Origin: Sinonovacula constricta
Lineage: Eukaryota; Mollusca; Bivalvia; Cardiida; Solecurtidae
Length of the DNA stretch: 64,000 bases
Direction of reading: 5' to 3'
Assembly (NCBI GenBank): GCA_007844125.1
Contig: CM017572.1
Location: 45,226,027-45,290,026 of the forward strand
The stretch's first letter is position 1. Every line of letters begins with the position of its first letter. Both the position numbers and the translations under genes were made by a program. Positions 44,955 through 56,749 of the stretch are shown piece by piece. A model generated the notes under the pieces. The model was given only the letters and a program-made list of their open reading frames with translations. It was not told the origin of the DNA and ran no database searches.

Positions 44955-45250
44955 TCTCATGGTAGCAAAGCCATTATCTGTTGGAATTTCATTCGACTCC
45001 AAAGTAGGATGTCGCAGGTTCGATACCCGGCTATTAGCACTCAGTAACAGAATTTAAGCAGCACGGGCCAAACTAGTTGATCTGTTTGTCCAGTTGTGCC
45101 TGCCATGGCTCAAACAATAGTTGAAGATGTAATAGGTGGTGTAAACGGCTGTGCTTAATTTCGATGATGCACCTGCAGTAGTCCACAAGTTCACCTGGTA
45201 TAACGGGTGCCTTTGGTGTTTTGCCCTGCATTCACGGGGAACTAAACCTA
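44955..45250 (+). mobile_element. tRNA-headed SINE (separate type)
   Basis: A box B-like gcaggttcgatacccggct follows a box A-like ctctcatggtagcaaagcc. A 200-bp body continues (gcctgccatggctcaaacaa, acgggtgcctttggtgtttt). It differs from families A and B. The class is inferred from the head only. Confidence 0.45.
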
Positions 45251-45437
45251 CTTAGTTTAAAGTCTGCACTGTAATCTTTATCTAGATTTATCTTGATATC
45301 TAGATAATTAAATGGTTCACAATTCTGACATAACCTACATCAGTATAGCTCAAGGTTGTATGTGATTTTGAAGGCAAATCCATTGCCAAAGGTTCATTTA
45401 AAAGTAAAGTAATATCACAAAATATAAAAGTACCTAC

Positions 45438-45570
45438 CTATCTTGCAAGTTGCAAATACTGATTCCTAACCATGGACCGAAAGTAGAGCGAAGTCCGGAA
45501 ATAACCGAATCATGTATACCGTTAACATCGCTAATTTCCGCATGTCTTACGGATCTTTCCGGTTATCGAG
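45438..45570 (-). promoter_or_regulatory. Possible first exon and promoter of the SDR gene
   Basis: On the minus strand this GC-richer, CpG-containing block carries two CCGGAAA sites (ETS-type core) and ends in a good donor, GATAG|GTAGGT at 45437. It sits 1.8 kb upstream of the SDR start codon, which itself follows a TTGCAG acceptor. Proposed from composition and splice sites only. Confidence 0.35.
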
Positions 45571-45904
45571 CTGAATAATGTTAGCAGCGTATTGACAAGG
45601 GGAAGTAAAAATATCAAACTATTTTATATATTCATAAACGAGTTGTCTCTCTTTAGTCAAAATGCAGTGCGTCATGATAGAGAGCTCTATTGAATTATAT
45701 ATTGCTTAAAATGTAAGTGTCTAGAAATGTAACCGCATATATTGTATGCTGCATGGATTAGGTGGATTATAAAAAAAACACGTCCCTTTGCTGATTTCTG
45801 TGTAGATTTGACAGACAGACGAGCCCGAGTCTGGAAAATGAGAGATGAGCGGTTTGCACCGGTATGTTTTCTTATAAACAAACCAGTTTCAAAATAATTC
45901 ATTG

Positions 45905-46130
45905 TCCTAAAACGTTCACACTAACATTTTAGGCAAATTGCCTTTTTCAAAAGTTAAACTCAAACAATTGCTCCCATTACATAATTTGCAAATGTTCATG
46001 GTCAACGTCATTTTCCCTCCATTTACTGAACATCATTTTCCCACCATTTACTGAACGTCACGTAGCACAGCGTTATGGAGCGCATCTTATACGTTGAAGT
46101 CCATGTTAACGTTAATAAATCCATGCAAGA
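45905..46130 (+). mobile_element. Partial copy of the 53.1-53.6 kb element
   Basis: Inverted relative to 53375-53632. Shared order: a cctaaaacgttcacact end like the terminal repeat of the larger copy, ggcaaattgcctttttcaa, ataatttgcaaatg, acgtcattttccc, ccatttactgaacgtca, gcgcatctta...cgttgaagtcc and ataaatccatgc. Similarity stops after that point. Confidence 0.65.
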
Positions 46131-46156
46131 AGTGGCTTATATGATCTCACACCGGA

Positions 46157-46465
46157 CATTGTAGCGCTATCAGTAAAGCGTTTGCTCTAGGAACAGGAGG
46201 CCCCGGATTCGATCCCGGGCCGCGACATACCAAAGTCGTTAAAAATGGTAGTGGTATAGCTCCCTTGCTAACGCTCAAGCAAATATAAGGGAAGTTCCAC
46301 GCCTGGTTGGCCCGGTGTCAGGATAATAAGACTGGGTGTGGTATCATGCCAGGTGTTCACGGCATGCTATACACAGTGAAGGCAGCACTATATCTGCTTC
46401 AAGTGGACACCGTCTCCAGATAACTGAAATACTGTGGGTGGGACGATAAACCCAATAAACAAACA
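46157..46465 (+). mobile_element. tRNA-headed SINE, family A
   Basis: Head with the box B region gattcgatcccgggccgcga, then accaaagtcgttaaaaatgg, tatagctcccttgctaacgc, aagcaaatataaggga, gtatcatgccaggtgttcac, catgctatacacagtgaagg, gacaccgtctccagataact and an aaacccaataaacaaacaaac tail. Same family as 31335(-) and 41310(-). Confidence 0.8.
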
Positions 46466-46649
46466 AACAGTAGTTGACAAACCAGCATAAGCAGTATCCA
46501 AAGCTGAAATACAACCTTAAACTTTCCTGGAAGCTGGTACTAATTGCTTTTTCGAAGTGCTGTTTGAACATTGTGGCACTTCCTGTCATTTCTATTCTTG
46601 TCTGCCAATAATGAATCCAGGTATAACTGGTGGAGAAGGACCACAGACA

Positions 46650-48005
46650 AATGTCCTGGAGACACCCGACACATGTCCTGGAGACACCCGACACATGTCC
46701 TGGAGACACCGGACATATGTCCTGGTGACAACGGACACATGTCCTGGAAACACCCGACACATGTCCTGGAGACACCCGACACATGTCCTGGAGACACCCG
46801 ACACATGTCCTGGAGACACCGGACATATGTCCTGGTGACAACGGACATATGTCCTGGAAACACCCGACACATGTCCTGGACACCCGACACATGTCCTGGA
46901 GACACCGGACATATGTCCTGGAGACAACGGACACATGTCCTGGAGACACCCGACACATGTCCTGGACACCCGACACATGTCCTGGAGACACCGGACATAT
47001 GTCCTGGAGACAACGGACACATGTCCTGAAGACACCCGACACACATGTCCTGGAGACACCCGACACATGTCCTGGAGACACCCGACACACATGTCCTGAA
47101 GACACCCGACACATGTCCTGAAGACACCCGACACATGTCCTGGACACCCGACACATGTCCTGGAGACACCGGACATATGTCCTGGAGACAACGGACACAT
47201 GTCCTGAAGACACCCGACACATGTCCTGGAGACACCCGACATATGTCCTGAAGACACCGGACATATGTCCTGGAGACACCCGACACATGTCCTGGAGACA
47301 CCCGACACATGTCCTGGAGACACCGGACATATGTCCTGGAGACACCCGACACATGTCCTGGAGACACCGGACATATGTCCTGGAGACACCCGACACATGT
47401 CCTGGAGACACCGGACATATGTCCTGGAGACACCCGACACATGTCCTGGAGACACCAGACATATGTCCTGGAGACACCCGACACATGTCCTGGAGACACC
47501 GGACATATGTCCTGGAGACACCCGACACATGTCCTGGAGACACCCGACACATGTCCTGGAGACACCCGACACATGTCCTGAAGACACTCGACACATGTCC
47601 TGGAGACACCCGACACATGTCCTGGAGACACCGGACATATGTCCTGGAGACACCCGACACATGTCCTGAAGACACCCGACACATGTCCTGGAGACACCGG
47701 ACATATGTCCTGGAGACACCCGACACATGTCCTGGAGACACCGGACATATGTCCTGGAGACACCCGACACATGTCCTGGAGACACCCGACACATGTCCTG
47801 GAGACACCCGACACATGTCCTGGAGACACCCGACACATGTCCTGGAGACACCCGACACATGTCCTGAAGACACCCGACACATGTCCTGGAGACACCGGAC
47901 ACATGTCCTGGAGACACCCGACACATGTCCTGGAGACACCGGACACATGTCCTGGAGACACCCGACACATGTCCTGAGGACACCCGACACATGTCCTGGA
48001 GACAT
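46650..48005. repeat. 22-bp minisatellite, open on both strands
   Basis: About 60 copies of a 22-bp unit (cctggagacacccgacacat gt). Three classes alternate: cccgacacatgt, ccggacatatgt and acggacacatgt. Occasional units lack five bases. The unit has no stop codon in any frame, so minus-strand frames of over 500 codons (SPGHVSGVSRTCVGCLQDMC) and plus-strand frames of over 300 codons appear. They are artefacts of a stop-free repeat. Confidence 0.96.
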
Positions 48006-48450
48006 CCCACACATGGATAGTACAGAACAAGAACAAATCATCTATAAACTCGTAGTGGTAATAATCATAGATAGTAAAAAAAATAACCTTTCGAAAATGT
48101 GATACAAAATGGCTTGGACGCTCTACCTTACATACAAATAGATAAGCCATGAAAGTTGTAATGCTATTTTTTTCCAAATAAATGATTTATAATTCTTATA
48201 CACCGAACATGTTTATACGTTGATTTCTAGGTGATTTAGATGAACACAAAAAGACAGTCAGGTTCATGTTGAATCTCAGAAAAGTACGCCACTCTTGAAA
48301 TACGATTGTTCTCCAAGTTGATGACAATGTATGACAGTTGGGAAATGTTAGCCAACGGTCCACGTAACAACCTGTTCGTTTTTTTACATTATGAAAAGCA
48401 CATGCAAAAGTATTTATAATAAGTAGTTAAAGAAAGTGTGGATTTTACAA
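48006..48450. other. No gene recognised
   Basis: AT-rich sequence right of the 22-bp array. Confidence 0.4.
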
Positions 48451-48451
48451 T

Positions 48452-50113
48452 GCTGATTTCACAAAAGTAAGTGATTTACAACAGTAGTTTATCAAAAGCC
48501 AACATCAATTTCGGATCATTTTGGGAGCTTCAAAGCCTTAAGCTACTAATTATAGCTAAAAGTCTAACACTTCAGTGAGCCTGAAAACCAATAAAGGACA
48601 AAATAATGTGGAGACAAATATCAATTGTCTTGAATATGGGTATTTATACCAATGCTCCGAGTCGAGATAACGAAATAAGCCTGTACAATTTCTGCCCAAT
48701 TTGGCCAGAGTAACGCTGATAGATGTATATCACTTCGGGCTATAAATCAGTTCAATCACATTACATTGCATTTGACATAAAATTATTTAGATTATACAGA
48801 CCCGAGACTTCCGCTAAAGCATTTCGCATTCACAGCGAAGATATGAATAGGTTTGTTTACGGCAGCGAATCTGGTATCTCTGGATAAATACCCTATCGTT
48901 TATGATATGCCACTAATTGTACAGACAACCAATTTGTCAAGTAAACTTGTCCATAATCAATCACTTTTATAATGGATATGTGCCAAGTATCATGTACATA
49001 ATCAACACAGCTTGCCGATTATTTACGCATGCAAAGCCAAAGGGAACAATACGCAACGGTGAAATAAAATTTACTGTTTAATCAATCTTACTAATGTCTA
49101 TATCCCAATTCCTTAGAACGAGTATAAACTCATAATATTGTGTTATATGTGATTTGATTGCAGCGTTCTCTCGTGCTTCAACCTTTTGATATCATCTACT
49201 GTTGAAAAATACGTTTACAACGACAATATGAGTTTGTCGAAAAAATGTAAAGTATACTTAACTGTTTTATGTGTTGATTGTATGTTCATTAAAACGTAAG
49301 TTATGAAAAAATGTTGTATGTTCTGATGACATTACAGTTCCCCCTGGTTCTAAAGAATTATACTACAACATTTAACAAAGATAAGCATTTAGTTAATATA
49401 ATACGATTTTGCATCATTAACCACAAATTATTGTTTATCAAAGCAGTGTTTTGTTTATTCACATATTGGTTTAGTCTTTTACATACTACTTGAATACACT
49501 GCTTTACATCTATATGATTAGACACTTGTTCAACTATGCTAGTTCATCTTATCACACATAGTTTGAGTCTTAAATATATTCTCAGATGAACAAAATATAC
49601 ACTTTTCTGGTATGTATTTATGTCTAGACTACCACGTTGTCTTATATGGGAATATGGGTATTTATACCAGTGCTCTGTGTCGAGATAACGAAATAAACCT
49701 GTACAATTTCTGCCCAATTTGGCCAGAGTTCGCTGATTTCACAAAAGTAAGTGATTCACAACAGTAGTTTATCAAAAGCCAACATCAATTTCGGATCATT
49801 TTGGGAGCTTCAAAGCCTTAAGCTACTAATTATAGCTGAAAGTCTAACACTTTAGTGAGCATGAAAACCAATAAAGGACAAAATAATGTGGAGACAAATA
49901 TCAATTGTCTTGAACATGGGTATTTATACCAATGCTCCGAGTCGAGATAACGAAATAAGCCTGTACAATTTCTGCCCAATTTGGCCAGAGTAACGCTGAT
50001 AGATGTATTTTACTTCAGGCTATAAATCAGTATAATCACATTACATTGCATTTGACATAAAATTATTTAGATTATACAGACCCGAGACTTCCGCTAAAGC
50101 ATCTCAAATTCAC
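48452..50113 (+). repeat. Duplicated ~385-bp segment
   Basis: About 385 bp starting gctgatttcacaaaagtaag at 48452 recurs at 49732 with few differences, to about 48834 and 50113. A partial third copy (atatgggtatttataccag to ttggccagagtt, 49648-49730) joins directly to the second full copy. A decayed tandem or transposon-derived repeat is likely; no coding capacity seen. Confidence 0.85.
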
Positions 50114-51150
50114 AGATAAAAAATGTAAATTTCTTTCGTTTAAAAATGGAAATAACAAAACCTTTTTTTAATACCTTATGAACTAATATAAACAGGTTTT
50201 TAAGTTGCAACTAAATAATTATTTCAACTATATCATGATCATTATAAAACGCAATCTTCTCAAAACCGGTATCTTTTTTATAATTCTTGTCCCATATATT
50301 GCCTGCTTCAAATCCCATACCTCAATGCAGTCTTAACCAATAAACAACAAAATCAAAAGACAAATGTCATTTTATTTGAGTATGTTCACCAGCTCCTGAC
50401 ATAACAAATTAAACATGCAGTAATCCTACTTAATCGGTCAAAAAACGCTTAAAGATGATTTCAGCCTAGGGCCTAGCCTGAGACAAATCACATCCAATTA
50501 ACGTTATTAGATATTTTAAATGTTAAATAGTGTTTAACTTTTGGATGCTTTTAATTTTCTATGAAGCCCATTTCCAGTATTTAATAGCAATAAATAGGCT
50601 TAGGACCCTCTTTTATCGAATATCACACATTTATGTTACTTCGTTTTTGTCTGCCGAGTGTTCAGTTAACTCTTCAACCAATGAGTCATTTACATTCGTC
50701 TTGCTGCCTTGTCAGAATTTGCTCGCAGGTTATTGATTTAAGATTTTCGTATTTGGACTTATCTCTGCTTACTGTTCTTTTTTTATCCGAGATATTGAGA
50801 AACATTGCAAGAATGTTAAATATTTAATATATTAACTCCACTTTCTGTTATTGATTGAATCATTTTATGTCAAAATATCGTAAAATTATGGACCTCCCAG
50901 ATGGGCCTTTGTTGAATGACCGTTCCAAGGAAGCAACTTTTGGGTTTTCTCTATTTTATGTAATGGCTTCTTACAGTTTTGTAACATTTAAAATTGACTG
51001 GCATATGAATACCTTTGTTAAAATGGCATGTTGTAATACCCATAGGACCATTCATATCTTTTTATTTAGAATAAGGCAATATTGACAAAATTATATGTAA
51101 TACTCAGGCTAGAATAAAAATATATGACTAAGACATTATGAATGAAGCAT
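50114..51150. other. No gene recognised
   Basis: AT-rich. Short open frames on the plus strand between 50530 and 51085 have no family resemblance. Confidence 0.4.
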
Positions 51151-51154
51151 ATAC

Positions 51155-51510
51155 CAAAATTTGAAAAGGCACAGAACAAAGGTATTCACATGCAAGCCAA
51201 ATAAAAAAGTAAGAACAAATCTGTGATGAGTCATTTAACAAAAATAACAAACCCAACAGTTACCGCATTGGAACGGTCAGTCGGCAATATAGACCGACTA
51301 GGGTGCTTTAACCGGTTGTACAGACCTATAACCTCGTAATTCCTGATGGGTTTCTTTTATGCAAGCAATGAAAAGAAAAAGATCTGTTTAAATAAAGATG
51401 CCCAAGCGCCTTTGATAAGTTATGTTGAAAGTTGTGACCTCATTGAACAATAATGTCCACATAGTATTAAGAAGAGAGAGATGTATTATTTCAATTAGAA
51501 ACAATCCTTA
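51155..51510 (+). repeat. Dispersed repeat C, copy 1
   Basis: Sequence from aggcacagaacaaaggtatt through aagccaaataaaaaagtaag, gaccgactagggtgcttt, ataacctcgtaattcctgat and aataatgtccacatagt. Similar copies are at 51650 and 57700, and a start at 63945. No open frame of note. Confidence 0.7.
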
Positions 51511-51649
51511 TAGGATGAAAAAAATAACAAAATTGATTACATGCACGGGAAGATTTTTTACGACTGTCACACAACACAAGGAACATTGCTGCAATCATAA
51601 AAACAATATACTGACAAAAGCCTTTGAGCAATCCAACATATACACAAAT

Positions 51650-51815
51650 TTGAAAACACTCAAGACAAAGGCATCCATATGCAAGCCAAATGAAAAAGTA
51701 AGAACAAATCAGTGACGAGTTATTTAACAAAAAGGACGGTCAGTTGGCAATATGAACCGACTAGGGTGCTTATACCGTTTTTACAGAGCTATAACCCCGC
51801 ACTTCCTGATTAAAC
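51650..51815 (+). repeat. Dispersed repeat C, copy 2 (partial)
   Basis: Matches the left half of copy 1: cactcaagacaaaggcatcc, gcaagccaaatgaaaaagta, gaccgactagg as aaccgactagggtgctta, then ataaccccgcacttcctgat. Confidence 0.7.
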
Positions 51816-53088
51816 AGTAAATTTGATTTTACCATTGCGTATTATCGCCTTTGCAACGGTCTGTCGGCAAAAGGGACCGACTGAGAAACTACCCTTATTT
51901 AAATGAGTTTAATATTTGCCTATTTTGTTTGACGGTCGATAGTTGTTAGCGTGCTTGATGTATTTAATATAAACAACACTAGACATCTTAGCATAACATT
52001 AAAGCTCGACTATTCGAATGTTGTGTCTTCTTCTTTAGGATAAAAACACAGTGTTAACATTTTTCTATTTTCTGTATCAACATTGTGTGTGCATTGTGAC
52101 TATACTTTCTTGCATTTCTGAGAGTGATTGCAAAAGAAGAATATCCTAATTATTAATAACTTTATATGTCAAAATAGTTCTAAAGGTAAAAAAACCTTCT
52201 TTATCGACTTTCTTGATTTCGCTTAACCAAGGAAGGATTCAATTTAATACGTACTGTAGACTAGCATTTACTTTTGTTTAAAAATGGTATTCTTTGTTAA
52301 TGAATTTCCTTATTTGTAAATCCTTAATGTTAGCGGTCTTACTTTGATGGGATAATTTAATTTACACCGTTTGTTCTCATAGCAGCTTTCATAAATATAG
52401 AAGCTATGGAGACATTAATATTAAACATTGCTTGAACACCTCAGCCGGTCACTTTATATATTTTAACTTTTACGCTGTATTGAAATATGACGCTAATTTT
52501 CAGATATAGAGGAAAGATCATATGATCCAAAGGACACTGATAAACCTTTATAGCTGTAAGGTTAACCAAATGTTGTTAAATATTCTCAGTCAAAAATAAA
52601 ACTAAATATGATTTATTACACTTAACACAGGGAACGTTTACCATCTGAGTCAGTTGCATAATGACCAAGATATCTTTAAGGTAGGTGACTCAGAGTTCAT
52701 CCTGAGTTTCTTCGTAATGGTTTGTATCCGTTTAAAACATTCTGTTTACATTTTTAATTGTCCATTAAATACGAATTAGAAATGATTTAAAAGTCAGAGC
52801 CTGAAGCTTTAAAAAAGACCCATTATAGTGTGCGGTAAAGTACACATTCTTATAGGATGTTCAACTGACTTTTTATTAACTCCAGCCCACTGAGAGAAAT
52901 ACCAGTTTAAAGTACGAAATAATTGGCTTCAAGACACTATTTTAATGGTATGGCGTGTCAGTTATTATAATAGCCAATCGGATTGTAAGCAGATATTTTG
53001 TTTTCGTTTAAGGACGGGTTAGATGGAAAATATAATTAGTATATTTTCTTACATTCCTATTTATAATGGCGAAGATATGGGCATGCTA
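51816..53088. other. No gene recognised
   Basis: AT-rich sequence. A short gtctgtcggcaaaagggaccg segment near 51860 echoes repeat C. Confidence 0.4.
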
Positions 53089-53089
53089 T

Positions 53090-53629
53090 ATTTTCTAAAA
53101 ACGCTCACATCAAAGATTTCGGCACTATATGAGGAAAGGGCAGGAACATCTTTTGAGTGCAGTTAAAAAGCCTATTTTCTACAAACGGTTCATAGATGAT
53201 GGATTTGGGATCTGGGGTGGCACGAAGGAGGACTTTTCAAAACATCCTAATATCATACACAAAAACATAAAAATGAAAACATGCTTCCACGAGTAACAGT
53301 TATGATTTCTGGACACTTTGGTCAATACAGATAAAATTCACAGATCTCTTCGTCCAATCTAAATGAATCAGCATGGATTTATAAACTACAAACCGCCCGA
53401 CCGTTGGACTGCAACGTCAAGATGCGCGCCATAATTTTATGCTATTTGACGTTTAGTAAATGGCGGGAAAATGACGTTGTCATTGAATGAACTTGACATC
53501 GTTTCAGTGTTTTCTAATATGGCAGCGCCCATATTCGTTTGCAATTATTTAAAGAGAGCAATTTGTAGTGTTAAATTCTTGAAAAAAGGCAATTTGCTGA
53601 AAATTTGAGTGTGAGCGTTTTTAGAAAAT
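53090..53629 (+). mobile_element. Inverted-repeat-bounded element with Penelope-like RT scrap
   Basis: The ends are a 20-bp inverted repeat: attttctaaaaacgctcaca at 53090-53109 and its reverse complement at 53610-53629. Inside, about 53166-53290, a plus-strand frame reads KPIFYKRFIDDGFGIWGGT and continues KEDFSKHPNIIHKNIKM before stops. F-I-D-D with surrounding KRF...GIW resembles the catalytic motif C of Penelope-like reverse transcriptases. Frame breaks follow. It is inactive and short; a partial copy is at 45905. Confidence 0.6.
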
Positions 53630-55635
53630 GAAAGCCATTCTGTTGTTCCCTATGGAACAATTTACAACATGGGCATATTAGAATGATAAAATCATAAAAC
53701 AGTAGCGGTTCTATCAGGAATTCATTTACTTTTGAGTAAGCAATTTCTTTTATTTGTTATAAGTTGGCTTAACTTTACCAGCGCCATTAATCGGGGCTCG
53801 AATGGTGCACAATTAGAATTAACTGATGTAGTTGATAAAGCAAAACATATAATCAATATAAAGCTGAAAAACAATTTTATCAAAACAATAATTACTAAAT
53901 CTTAAAGATATGAGATGCACACGATTTAAAAGGTCTCATATTTAGTCTATGCTTACAGAGAATAGATACTACACTGGATGAACTAATCTGATTCCATGAT
54001 CCGTTCAAATCTACATAAACTGCAGTCTCGTTGGGTGCAGTTTAGGCGTTTTTGTCTTAAGATATCATTTTGACTTATAAGCTTTTACTTTCGTTTGTTG
54101 ATTATTGTTTTTGTAGCTTCATTTAAAACAAGTCCTCTGTAGACTAGAGTCTGTGAAGTAGGCGTAATTACAGCTCCTCAATGGTCAAATAAATTTTCTA
54201 CCTAGTATTCAATTCCTTAAGTTAAAATGTAAATCCGTTTTGGAAAATGTTAAACAATTTGTCTACAAATTCGATAATGGCTTTAATGATGATATCAGAC
54301 TATATCCTTAAACATTATTTTTTTTATCTTTTTCAAATCTGTATTTAGATGCAAAGATGACAATTTCAATGAAATGATTCCTGGACAGAATTGTTATTAT
54401 TCAACACTATTTACTCATAAGAAAAAAAGGCTACATTATGCGTTGCGGGTACCATCCGTACATAATAATTGTATTTGCTAGTGTGTCGTTAATAAATGAA
54501 AGAGTACAGCCTTTCTTATAAAAAGATCCCTAATAATGTCTCGTTTTCTTAAACGTTAAATATTTTAGAGCTTCTAAAGTCTTGCAAGGCCCCATCCCCT
54601 TATATTTCATAATCAATTATTTTTGTCATTTTCAGACCTGATGTGTTTCAAAATGCCTTGCGCAGCTGTCTTGGGTCTCTAAGTGATTATATTTCCATGT
54701 GAAATGTGATCGTTGTACTTTTAAATTTTAAGCTGTCTTTAAGGATTCTTCTGTACCAGTGTCTGGATAAAAAGGCAAGCATTGACCTAGCCAGCTAGTT
54801 GATAATGAGTCAATACTTGCCCTTCCATCAAATTGTGCAACATTGATTCAATTTGGGGAGGGTGGGGAGGAGGGGCGGTGTGAAAGACATTACAATCAAA
54901 GTTCATCTGAAATAATTTCACGGCTTGCAATGGCGATATTAGATGCAAGTTGTTTCATGTATAGACGTTAGCTTCATTTGGCACTTGAAATCGAAAATTT
55001 CATGTTTTCGTTCGGAAGTTCTTAGACACAACATCGAAGCAAGTCAAATTATTTTCATTAACAATCATGCCCATAGATAAGCTCCCTGTCAGCTAGCAAA
55101 CAAGGGGATTACCTTCGTGTTTGATGTCAGTGTCAGGTCAGCAGGCTCTTTGTGACGTGACTACTAGTTGGATCATACTCCAATTTCACGGCCTTTAAAT
55201 TGTTTGTAGGCCAAAATGCTATTTATGATCTTTTATATTAGTGAAAATAACAAATTATTTGATATACAACTCAAAGAACAATATAAGTAATTAAGTTTTC
55301 GCAGAGTTCAATCCATAAATTCAAAGCAACTTATTAATAATGCACACGAAGTATAAAGCTGCAAGCTCAGTTCGGACTTTTATCCCACCACTCTGTAAAT
55401 ATCGGTTGATATAACCCGTGTGATAAAGATGAGCTTTATCAACCGACATTCGCGCACCTGCTCTAAGCCGGACTACCTTTTAGACGCAACGATCAGGAAT
55501 GTTTACGAGAACGAAACTCATTTATCCCTTAATTATGCTTGTGGTCACTCAAAAAAATGTCCATAATATAAAGATTGGTTAAATAGAGCAAAATAGGTTA
55601 TTTTAAAAAAAAAGATGAGAGCGGTTTCGATGTCT
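53630..55635. other. No gene recognised
   Basis: AT-rich sequence. A G-rich run lies at 54855-54878. No exons or RNA genes seen. Confidence 0.4.
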
Positions 55636-55700
55636 GTCCTGCAGGATTAAAAACTTAAGGAGCAGCGTCTTAACCGACTGAGCTAACCGTACAGTTGATC
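55636..55700 (-). mobile_element. tRNA-like SINE head, minus strand
   Basis: On the minus strand, gttagctcagtcggttaaga is a good box A; the box B position (gacagacatcgaaacc) is weak. Probably the head of a tRNA-derived SINE, not a functional tRNA. Confidence 0.45.
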
Positions 55701-56620
55701 GCAACATTCCGAAGTTTTATTTGACAATGATAGATCTATAGAAAATTTGAAAACAAAAAAATATCAGAAAAAGGAAACAACATGTATTACAGGAACATTA
55801 TAAAAATTGTTTAGTAATAGTAATAAAATCAATAAAAGTACGAATTTGTAGTCTGCAAATAAAAACAACTGTCGAAATGTCAGATCATGCGAGTCACCGT
55901 TGTTTTGATGTTATTTAGTGTGAATTGAAAGAATGTGATGAAGAATCGTGTAAAAACCTAAGCAGTGTTGAAGAGATGAGCTACGAGGATTTCGAGGCAA
56001 AATCTGGCTTTAACCCGAACAGAATCTGGACAAATGTGCTAAAAAATCACTGTTTCTAGACGTTAACATGAACACCAACCCACCACCTCCAATCCCAACA
56101 TTTCTCCAAATTTCGCAAGTCACCCTGTCAAAAACACAACTATCTTCGAAATTTTAAAGCGCTATATTCAATGTTCATAATTTCAATGTCATCAACAATT
56201 AAAATCCATGAGCTACTGTTTGTTACATCCACAAACACACAAACCTCGAATGTAATTCGCGTTTCTTAATGCCAAGTACGTAGCAACTTTAATGTTACAC
56301 GACCTTGACATTACACACTACATGTATAACTTTACACGAGGGTGTGACTTTTGTTGTTCCTTTTTTCTAACCATTATTTTTAGTTATCGTAATCAATAAA
56401 ATTACAACCTTTTGTATAGCGCAAATGAAATAAAATTAATAACATGTTTATTGTCTTATCTTTTTATTGTAAAGTAGAACTATTTCTTATAGCCGAATTA
56501 CTCTATTGCTCGCGCATGAATTTCGTGTATTGCATTGGAATGTCAGATCATGTAAGAGAGGAGCAGTAGCGGTAAATTTAAATGTTTCCCTTTGAAAAGC
56601 TGTTGATGGTGGGATCAAAA
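55701..56620. other. No gene recognised
   Basis: AT-rich. The phrase tgtcagatcatg occurs at about 55878 and 56541. No supported gene. Confidence 0.35.
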
Positions 56621-56749
56621 GAATACCAGGTTAGTGTTGATATAGATAAATGTCATCATGCTCGGCCCGAAAATCAGAAAGCACTCGGCTTCTGATTTTC
56701 TTAGCCTCGCACGATAACATTTATCTATATCTACACTAACCTGGTATTC
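56621..56749. repeat. Long fold-back hairpin (about 60-bp arms)
   Basis: gaataccaggttagtgttga on the left is matched by its inverse at the right end (tacactaacctggtattc). The pairing continues through atagataaatgt/acatttatctat, catgctcggc/gcctcgcacg and gaaaatcagaa/ttctgattttc, leaving only a few bases of loop around agcactcgg. Confidence 0.9.

Noticed and set aside
46344..48177. Very long open frames on both strands (over 500 codons on minus)
   Set aside because: Entirely produced by a stop-free 22-bp tandem repeat; frames on both strands and in all phases are equally open, with no unique sequence of protein-like character.
55878..56055. Possible exon reading CELKECDEESCKNLSSVEE
   Set aside because: Suggestive amino-acid composition, but a stop lies directly upstream, no clear splice sites flank it and no family is recognised.
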